Shown: positions 14,912 to 19,948 of the stretch, in pieces | How the letters are laid out: every line of letters begins with the position of its first letter | Position numbering within the stretch: the stretch's first letter is position 1 | Source: Gemmatimonadota bacterium | GTDB lineage: Bacteria > Gemmatimonadota > Gemmatimonadetes > Gemmatimonadales > GWC2-71-9 | DNA length: 19,948 nucleotides | NCBI GenBank assembly: GCA_003220985.1 | Contig: QHTY01000152.1 | Span: forward strand, 1 to 19,948 | Direction of reading: 5' to 3' | Notes under the pieces: model-generated | Databases searched by the model: none | Told to the model about the DNA's origin: nothing | The model's input: only the letters and a program-made list of their open reading frames with translations | Translations under genes and position numbers: made by a program

Positions 14912-16099
14912 ATGAAGTTGGCTCGGCAGACAAGCGCGCTCTTGCTCTGGGCCGCGACACTCAGTCGCGGCCTTTTTGCCCAACAACTGCCCTCGTCGCC
15001 CGACAAGTTTCAGCTGCGCGGGGTCGAGCTGCGGTATGTCCTCCCCGAGCCACTGTTCGACAACGCGCACGACGCGGAGCCGATCAAGGCACTGTACGTC
15101 AACGCGTGGGCCTTTGGCTCGAGCAAGCTCGCGCACCTCGTCCGTCTCGCCGACTCAACGGAGATCAACGCGTTCGTCGTCGACATCAAGGATGACACGG
15201 GGTGTCTGCTGTATCCCTCGGAAGTGAAGGTCGCGCAGGAAATCGGCGCTACGAAGTGCGTGCGGACGCGCGACGTGCAGTCGCGACTGGATACGCTGCG
15301 CGCGCACGACATCTATGCCATCGCTCGCATTGTCGTCGCGAAGGATCCGCTGCTCGCCGAGCGGCGGCCGAAGTGGTCGGTCCAGAATCGTGACGGCAGC
15401 GGGTTGTGGCGCGATCGGATCGGCATCGCCTGGGTCGATGCCTACAACGACTCCGTGTGGATTTATGCCGCGCAGCTGGCCGCGGAAGCGGTGAGGCTCG
15501 GCTTCAACGAAGTGCAGTTCGACTATGTGCGTTTCCCCGACGAGCCCAAGGAAGCGATGGCACAGGCGGTCTTCGCGGCCCGCAAGCACGGCGAAACGCA
15601 GCGCGAGGGCGTGCAGGCGGGGATCGCCATCCTCACGCACCGCATTCAGCCGCTTGGCGTGCCGGTCTCGTTCGACATCTTCGGGTTGACGTCGTCCGCG
15701 ACCGGCGATCTGGGGATCGGGCAAGTGTGGGAAGACTTCGTCACGGTCGCCGACGTCGTGCTCCCGATGGTCTACCCGAGTCACTACTATCGCGGCAGTT
15801 ACGGAATCGCGTGGCCCAACGGCGAGCCGTACCGGATCGTGCGCAACGCCCTGAGTGAAGCGCTCGAGCGCTCACGGCCTCTCGCCAGAGCCGCGACCAT
15901 TCGGCCGTTCCTCCAGGCGTTCACGCTCGGCCGGCGCAAGCCGCGCTACACGCCGCACGAGATCCGCGAGCAGATCCGCGCGGCCGAGGAGCTGGGCATC
16001 GACACCTGGGTGCTCTGGAATCCCCGCAGCGTCTATCAGCGCGACTCACTACGCCCCTACCGGGATCAGATCGCGATAGTTCCGGGCGACACCCAGTAA
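14912..16099 (+). CDS. Putative glycoside hydrolase, DUF4015/GH-like TIM barrel, exported
   Basis: This is a 395-residue protein from ATG 14912 (400 from ATG 14897). The later start gives a normal signal peptide, MKLARQTSALLLWAATLSRG, with cleavage near FAQQ. It matches the DUF4015 putative glycoside hydrolase family: IKALYVNAWAFGS, STEINAFVVDIKDDTG, DIYAIARIVVAKDPLLAERRP, DGSGLWRDRIGIAWVDAYN, FNEVQFDYVRFPDE, VPVSFDIFGLTSS and VVLPMVYPSHY. Conserved acidic residues in VDIKDD, QFDYVRFPDE and FDIFG lie at strand ends, where TIM-barrel hydrolases have catalytic residues. The substrate is not known for this family; a cell-wall or exopolysaccharide glycan is possible. It follows the M14 gene by 51 bp with a promoter-like sequence between them, and precedes a lipoprotein gene by 15 bp. 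Confidence 0.87.
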   Translation: MKLARQTSALLLWAATLSRGLFAQQLPSSPDKFQLRGVELRYVLPEPLFDNAHDAEPIKALYVNAWAFGSSKLAHLVRLADSTEINAFVVDIKDDTGCLLYPSEVKVAQEIGATKCVRTRDVQSRLDTLRAHDIYAIARIVVAKDPLLAERRPKWSVQNRDGSGLWRDRIGIAWVDAYNDSVWIYAAQLAAEAVRLGFNEVQFDYVRFPDEPKEAMAQAVFAARKHGETQREGVQAGIAILTHRIQPLGVPVSFDIFGLTSSATGDLGIGQVWEDFVTVADVVLPMVYPSHYYRGSYGIAWPNGEPYRIVRNALSEALERSRPLARAATIRPFLQAFTLGRRKPRYTPHEIREQIRAAEELGIDTWVLWNPRSVYQRDSLRPYRDQIAIVPGDTQ

Positions 16100-16102
16100 C
16101 GC

Positions 16103-16108
16103 CATATT
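16103..16108 (+). promoter_or_regulatory. -10-like element before the lipoprotein gene
   Basis: CATATT ends six bases before the ATG at 16115. No Shine-Dalgarno is present. The -35 position holds only TTCCGG (16080-16085, 17-bp spacing), a poor match. It is consistent with a leaderless secondary transcript, but weak on its own. Confidence 0.35.
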
Positions 16109-16114
16109 CCCGCC

Positions 16115-16834
16115 ATGAAGAATCTGTTGCTCCCCCTGGCACTCGCCGGGATAATTGGCGCGTGCTCCGATGCCGGGGGCGTCGACCCGGACGCGATCCC
16201 TGAAGCGCAGAAACGCGCCGTCTGGGTAGCCCTCGATTCCGCCTTTCGCCATGACCCGACACTCGATCCGGCATTTACCGGCGACTCCGGTCTGTATGTG
16301 CTGATGTCAACCCTCGTCATTCCGTTTGTCGATCGCGCGTCACGCATCGGTGTGGGTGCCGATACGACGCGCGTCGTAGGAATCGAGTTCGACATCGACG
16401 CGACACAGAACGGCACGCACGTCGTCAGCAATCTGACGGCGGTACTGGCGTGGAAGGGGTACCACTCCACCACCCAGACTGTCGACTCGGTGTTTTTCCT
16501 GCTCGGCTCGGGCCGCGCCCCCGTCAACGACTCCCTGTGGTCACGGTTCACGCTCGACACGGTGGGCACGGGGACGGGGTTCGTGATCCACCAGGCGACC
16601 GCCTCGACGGTGTCGAAGTGGCTATCGCGCAGCGGGCACCTGCACACGACTTCCAGCCAGTACGGCTCCGCTCAGGGGGGGGCGACATTCAACGTGGCCC
16701 GCGGCACGCTGAGCGGCGCGTTCACGATCAATGCAAAGCTGGTTCCCGATTCGACTACGACGGTGATGTCGGCGTTGGACTTCGGCAGCGGCGCGCGGGC
16801 GGTGAGGATAAAAATCCGCGGCACGCTACCCTGA
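16115..16834 (+). CDS. Predicted lipoprotein, function unknown
   Basis: This is a 239-residue protein. The N-terminus MKNLLLPLALAGIIGAC ends in a lipobox (IGAC, lipidated Cys17), followed by SDAGGVDPD. The mature part is rich in Ser, Thr, Gly and Val with alternating beta-like stretches (FEIDATQNGTHV-type patterns, TASTVSKWLSRSGHLHTTS, GTLSGAFTINAKLVPDS), suggesting a beta-sandwich. I do not recognise a family or active site. It follows the DUF4015 gene by 15 bp and may share its transcript. Its 3' end overlaps the convergent aconitase-family gene by nine bases with no terminator between them. Reading frame and lipobox make it a real gene; function is open. Confidence 0.8.
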   Translation: MKNLLLPLALAGIIGACSDAGGVDPDAIPEAQKRAVWVALDSAFRHDPTLDPAFTGDSGLYVLMSTLVIPFVDRASRIGVGADTTRVVGIEFDIDATQNGTHVVSNLTAVLAWKGYHSTTQTVDSVFFLLGSGRAPVNDSLWSRFTLDTVGTGTGFVIHQATASTVSKWLSRSGHLHTTSSQYGSAQGGATFNVARGTLSGAFTINAKLVPDSTTTVMSALDFGSGARAVRIKIRGTLP

Positions 16835-18823
16835 GCGAGAGGTCTCCAGGACCATCCCTGGCGCCCACGCCGTGATGTAACCGGTGATCGCCGAGGCGGC
16901 CACGGTGTAGGGGTTGGCCAAATAGAGCTGACCGGGACCAGAGCGTCCCGGGAAGTTGCGGTTGATCGCGCTGATCGTCACTTCTTCGCGAGTCTTCGAC
17001 ACACCGGGCCCCGCATTGATGCAGGCACCGCAGGACGGCTCGAGAAAGGTGGCGCCCACGCGCCGGAAGACCTCCAGATAGCCACGCTCCTCGCAGTACC
17101 GTTTCACATCCTGAGAGCCACACTGAATGAAGAAGCGTACCCAGGGCGCCACGCGCTCGCCGCGCGCGGCGGCCTCGGCCAGCACGCGCGCGTACATGTC
17201 CATGTCTTCCTTCTTCCCGGCGGTGCAGGAGCCCGCGTACGCGATGTCGACCTTGATGCGCTCGGTCACGGCGTCGATGTACAGACCGTTTCCCGGATCT
17301 CCCGGCAGCGCGATCATCGGCCGAATGGTCGACGCATCGATCTCGATGACCTCGCAATACTCGGCATCGGGGTCGCTGGCGAGGCCGGCACAGAGCCGGT
17401 CCGCCTCTCCCCTCGACATCTTCCGGTAGTCCATCAGGTACTCGACCGTCTTCTCGTCCGGCCCTACGTAGCCGGTAAAGCCCCCTACCTCCGCCGTCAT
17501 GTTGGTCATCGTGGCGCGCTCGTCTACCGACAGCGACTCGACAGCATCGCCACAATATTCCACCAGCTTGCCGATGGCCCTGCCCGTCTTCACGTACGGA
17601 TGCCGCAGCACTTCCAGCATGAAGTCCTTGGCCGTGACGTTGTCGGGCTTCTGGCCACGGATCACGACTTTGAGCGTTTCCGGCACCTGCAGGCGGACGT
17701 CTTTGGTGATCCAAGAATTGAAGATTGCGGTCGTTCCCACGCCGAACGCGATGCACCCGACGGCCCCGGCGTGCGGCGTGTGCGAATCGGAGCCGATGAT
17801 CACCTGTCCGGGCATGGCGTGCGACTCGAGAATCTTCGAGTGACAGATCGCTTCGGAGCCGTGAACCCCTCGCCGTAACTCGCCGTAGAGCTTGATCCCC
17901 TGGGCCGTCGCGAACTCGCGCTGTTTCTTCTCGAGCTGCATCGCGACGTCGAGCAATCCTTCCTTGACTCGCTCCGGCGTCATCGCCTCGGGCAGGAACG
18001 TGAGATGATCGCGGAACATCAGGATCGAGCCGGGATCGTTGACCTTCGCATCCTCGCCCACGAGCTGTTCGAAGAAAATTGCCGCCATGGGCGTCACGTA
18101 TTCGTGGCTGAAGCGGATATCGGTGAGGACAAATCCCTCGTCGCCCGGCTTCACGGCCGGAACGCCGGTTTTTCCTGTCGCGGGGTCCACGACCCAACGA
18201 TGGGCGAGGATCTTCTCGCCCAGTGTCATCGGACGTCGCGGCGTCTCGGGTGGATGGAGAGCGACCGCACCCTTGAGTCGGGCCATGTTGTAGTTGAACA
18301 ACCCGCCATGCTCGATGATGCCGCGCGTGATCTCGCCCTCACCGGCGGTGAACGTCGAGAGGGGGATGTCGCCGCCCCGACGGACCTCGTCGAGAATCGA
18401 GAAATCGGTCGTGGTGAGGATACCGAGATTCTGGCAGTTCTCGCGGTAGATGCGTTCGATACTTTCGGCCACCACGAGCTTGATGCCGGCGCACATCTCA
18501 GCGTACGGCGACTGCTCGCGGGAGGAACCTTTCCCGCGCCGTTTGCCGCTGACCGCGGCGACGAAACCGCCGCGCTTCACGGAGCCGCGCGTAATCGGAA
18601 ACTCGTCGCGGCACTTGAGCCCCAGGTAGGGGAAGTCGCCTAGGGTTTCGTCGTAGTAGTAACAGATGTACGCGGGGGTGATTTCGTCGGTGGAGATGTC
18701 GTCGCGCAGCTTCACTTCCGGCGTCCACAGCGGATCATTCCCAGTCAGCTGCGTCCGCACGAACGCGGGATCCTCGGTGAGATAAAGGATCCGGCCGTTC
18801 AGGCGAACGTTGGCGTCGCGCAT
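16826..18823 (-). CDS. Aconitase-superfamily hydratase with N-terminal swivel domain (fused LeuD-LeuC order)
   Basis: This is a 665-residue iron-sulfur dehydratase. Residues about 35-185 are the swivel domain (DDISTDEITPAY, GSSREQSPYAEMCAG, YRENCQNLGIL), which in most aconitases is C-terminal or a separate small subunit. The catalytic 1-2-3 domains follow: GSDSHTPHAGAVG (344-356), NMTAEVGGFTGYVGPDEKTVEYL (441-463), and cluster cysteines Cys533 in GSCTAG, Cys598 and Cys601 in PSCGAC. NRNFPGRSG (621-629) carries the substrate-binding Arg. The catalytic half looks closer to isopropylmalate/homoaconitate hydratases than to AcnA. Aconitate hydratase in the citric acid cycle is possible, as is another hydroxyacid substrate. 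The start is ATG 18823, because a TTGCGA-17-GATACT promoter ends six bases before it; ATG 18850 would add nine unconserved residues. Confidence 0.88.
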   Translation of the reverse strand: MRDANVRLNGRILYLTEDPAFVRTQLTGNDPLWTPEVKLRDDISTDEITPAYICYYYDETLGDFPYLGLKCRDEFPITRGSVKRGGFVAAVSGKRRGKGSSREQSPYAEMCAGIKLVVAESIERIYRENCQNLGILTTTDFSILDEVRRGGDIPLSTFTAGEGEITRGIIEHGGLFNYNMARLKGAVALHPPETPRRPMTLGEKILAHRWVVDPATGKTGVPAVKPGDEGFVLTDIRFSHEYVTPMAAIFFEQLVGEDAKVNDPGSILMFRDHLTFLPEAMTPERVKEGLLDVAMQLEKKQREFATAQGIKLYGELRRGVHGSEAICHSKILESHAMPGQVIIGSDSHTPHAGAVGCIAFGVGTTAIFNSWITKDVRLQVPETLKVVIRGQKPDNVTAKDFMLEVLRHPYVKTGRAIGKLVEYCGDAVESLSVDERATMTNMTAEVGGFTGYVGPDEKTVEYLMDYRKMSRGEADRLCAGLASDPDAEYCEVIEIDASTIRPMIALPGDPGNGLYIDAVTERIKVDIAYAGSCTAGKKEDMDMYARVLAEAAARGERVAPWVRFFIQCGSQDVKRYCEERGYLEVFRRVGATFLEPSCGACINAGPGVSKTREEVTISAINRNFPGRSGPGQLYLANPYTVAASAITGYITAWAPGMVLETSRSG

Positions 18824-18837
18824 GCGCGAAGTATCTT
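18810..18837 (+). promoter_or_regulatory. Putative promoter of the secreted beta-propeller gene
   Basis: TTGGCG (18810-18815), a 16-bp spacer and TATCTT (18832-18837) end 11 bases before ATG 18849. The -10 overlaps the -10 of the divergent aconitase-family gene on the other strand. Confidence 0.42.
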
Positions 18838-18858
18838 CTTGGACGCGCATGTTCGCAA
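18824..18858 (-). promoter_or_regulatory. Putative promoter of the aconitase-family gene, leaderless
   Basis: On the minus strand TTGCGA (18858-18853), a 17-bp spacer and GATACT (18835-18830) lie six bases before ATG 18823. Each hexamer matches the sigma-70 consensus at four of six positions. No Shine-Dalgarno is present. Confidence 0.52.
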
Positions 18859-19712
18859 CCGCACTGCTCCTGTTTCAAGCGACGTTCCAGAGCCCGCGCC
18901 TGATCGAGAGCTCCGGCGTGGCGGTGAGTCATGCGTATCCCGGCGTGTTGTGGACGCACAACGATTCTGGTGATGGGCCATACCTCTACGCCACGGACCT
19001 GCGCGGCACTGATCGGGGGGCATTGCTCGTTCCGGGAGCGCAGGCGATCGACTGGGAGGACATGTCGCTGGGTCCCTGCCCTCTTGCCTTCGTGCCACGG
19101 GCGAGGTCGTGCATCTATCTCGCGGATACCGGCGACAATCTGGAATTCCGACCGTTCGTGACCGTTTATGCGATCCCAGAGCCGCCACCGCCGGAACGCG
19201 CGGGAGATACGCTCGGCACTGCGAGGGCGCCGGCGGTCCTCCGGCTGCGTTATCCCGATGGCCCGCACGACGTCGAAGCGGCCTATGTTTCGCCACGCGA
19301 CACCGCCCTGTATCTGGTAAGCAAAGGAGCGTTGGGCGGAAGCGCGGTCCGGTTGTATCGCGTGGATCGCCCTGCCTGGAGCATCCCCGACACAACGATG
19401 GACATCGTGGTCGCGACCCTGGTGCAGACGCTCGACATCCGGCCCAGCCCGGAAGCGGGCCGCGTCGTGACGGCCGGAGCGATCCGAACAGACGGCAGCC
19501 TCGTGGCGCTGCGCACGTACTCAGAGATCTACCTGTTCTATTCAGGCGTTGGGGGCCGCCTGTTGCCGGCGCGCGAGCGGCCCTGCAACATCGCCGGGCT
19601 CGAAATCGGGGGAGAAGCGATCGACTTTCTTGATGATTCGACGTTCGTCCTGACGAGCGAAGCATCCAGCCGCCGCCGTGGCCGGATCGACACCGTGACC
19701 TGCAGTCCCTAA
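18849..19712 (+). CDS. Secreted protein, probable beta-propeller, function unknown
   Basis: This is a 287-residue protein from ATG 18849. The N-terminus MFATALLLFQATFQ is hydrophobic but lacks a positive charge. The in-frame ATG at 18822 would add MREVSSWTR, giving a more typical signal peptide, but it would place the start upstream of the -10 element. Motifs are ESSGVAVSHAYPGVLWTHNDSG, AIDWEDMSLGP, CIYLADTGDNLEFR and VYAIPEP. This ESSG/HNDSG/DWED/GDN pattern belongs to a common family of exported bacterial proteins thought to be beta-propellers; no enzyme activity is established to my knowledge. The C-terminus (VDTVTCSP-like end) has Cys that could pair with Cys earlier in the chain. It precedes an M28 peptidase gene by 14 bp and probably shares its transcript. 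Confidence 0.8.
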   Translation: MFATALLLFQATFQSPRLIESSGVAVSHAYPGVLWTHNDSGDGPYLYATDLRGTDRGALLVPGAQAIDWEDMSLGPCPLAFVPRARSCIYLADTGDNLEFRPFVTVYAIPEPPPPERAGDTLGTARAPAVLRLRYPDGPHDVEAAYVSPRDTALYLVSKGALGGSAVRLYRVDRPAWSIPDTTMDIVVATLVQTLDIRPSPEAGRVVTAGAIRTDGSLVALRTYSEIYLFYSGVGGRLLPARERPCNIAGLEIGGEAIDFLDDSTFVLTSEASSRRRGRIDTVTCSP

Positions 19713-19726
19713 TGGAGTAGCGCCTA

Positions 19727-19948
19727 ATGACGAGCAAGTGTTGGAATACTGTCTTGATGCTGACACTCGCCGCGACGAGCGCCGTGGGGCAGCGACCGGC
19801 GACGATTCCGGTCGATACGGCCGCCATGGATGCCCACCTGCGCTTCCTGGCGAGCGATCTCCTGGAAGGCCGTGCGCCAGCGACGCGCGGCGGCCGCCTG
19901 GCAGCGGCCTACATCGCCGCGCAGTTCCAGGTGCTGGGGCTCGAGCCG
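19727..19948 (+). CDS. M28-family metallopeptidase, N-terminal part (cut by window end)
   Basis: The frame from ATG 19727 stays open to the last base, giving 74 residues. A signal peptide (MTSKCWNTVLMLTLAATSAVG, cleavage near GQRPA) is followed by MDAHLRFLASDLLEGRAPATRGG and AAAYIAAQFQVLGLEP. This is the very characteristic N-terminal segment of exported M28 zinc aminopeptidases (LRFLASDxLEGRxxGTxG, then FxxLGLEP). The zinc-binding residues lie beyond the window. GGAG (19714-19717), nine bases before the ATG, is the probable ribosome site. It would form an operon with the propeller gene and adds a third peptidase class to the S9 and M14 genes nearby. Confidence 0.82.
   Translation, partial: MTSKCWNTVLMLTLAATSAVGQRPATIPVDTAAMDAHLRFLASDLLEGRAPATRGGRLAAAYIAAQFQVLGLEP

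Noticed and set aside
16755..18197. 480-residue second minus-strand frame over the aconitase-family gene
   Set aside because: Same-strand frame shadow; its protein is arginine-rich and featureless, and the true frame has all aconitase motifs.
18824..18850. Aconitase-family start at ATG 18850
   Set aside because: It adds nine residues without conservation and would place the -10 element inside the coding sequence.

Overview
The window is about two-thirds G+C and looks like a chromosomal segment of an aerobic, diderm environmental bacterium. Gemmatimonadota is my best guess. This rests on the gene set: secreted S9, M14 and M28 peptidases, tandem OmpA proteins with thrombospondin type-3 repeats, and many signal peptides ending in AQ. 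It is an inference from composition and gene content, since no rRNA or other marker gene is present. I see no phage, IS element, CRISPR array, tRNA or rRNA.

Layout. 47-538 (+) is a short TetR-type regulator; its stop codon overlaps that of a DEAH-type helicase (535-3093, -). Upstream of the helicase lie an intrinsic terminator and a small secreted Tyr/Arg-rich protein (3167-3448, -). Next on the minus strand is a two-gene operon read from right to left: a SelW/Rdx-family selenoprotein with an in-frame TGA (4650-4898), overlapping by GTGA a phosphofructokinase gene (3586-4653). Divergent from it is a multi-TM/GAF/methyl-accepting signalling protein (4955-7075, +). Two tandem OmpA/TSP3 porin-like genes follow (7181-8626 and 8641-10317). 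After a hairpin come an S9 peptidase, an M14 carboxypeptidase, a DUF4015 putative glycoside hydrolase and a lipoprotein (10425-16834, +). The lipoprotein gene overlaps tail-to-tail with an aconitase-superfamily gene whose swivel domain is N-terminal (16826-18823, -). Divergent from that are a secreted beta-propeller-like protein (18849-19712, +) and the start of an M28 peptidase that runs off the end of the window.

The strongest new observation is the selenoprotein, which ordinary gene calling misses because it is broken by TGA. The reading frame continues through a CxxU motif into a complete Rdx fold. Starting six bases after the TGA is a good bacterial SECIS-like hairpin with GGUC in its apical loop, and the TGA stop of this gene overlaps the GTG start of phosphofructokinase.

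A second theme is transcription start architecture. Several genes have no Shine-Dalgarno sequence but carry a -10-like hexamer 6-7 bases before the start codon, as expected for leaderless mRNAs. Others (the OmpA genes and the small secreted protein) have clear Shine-Dalgarno sequences.
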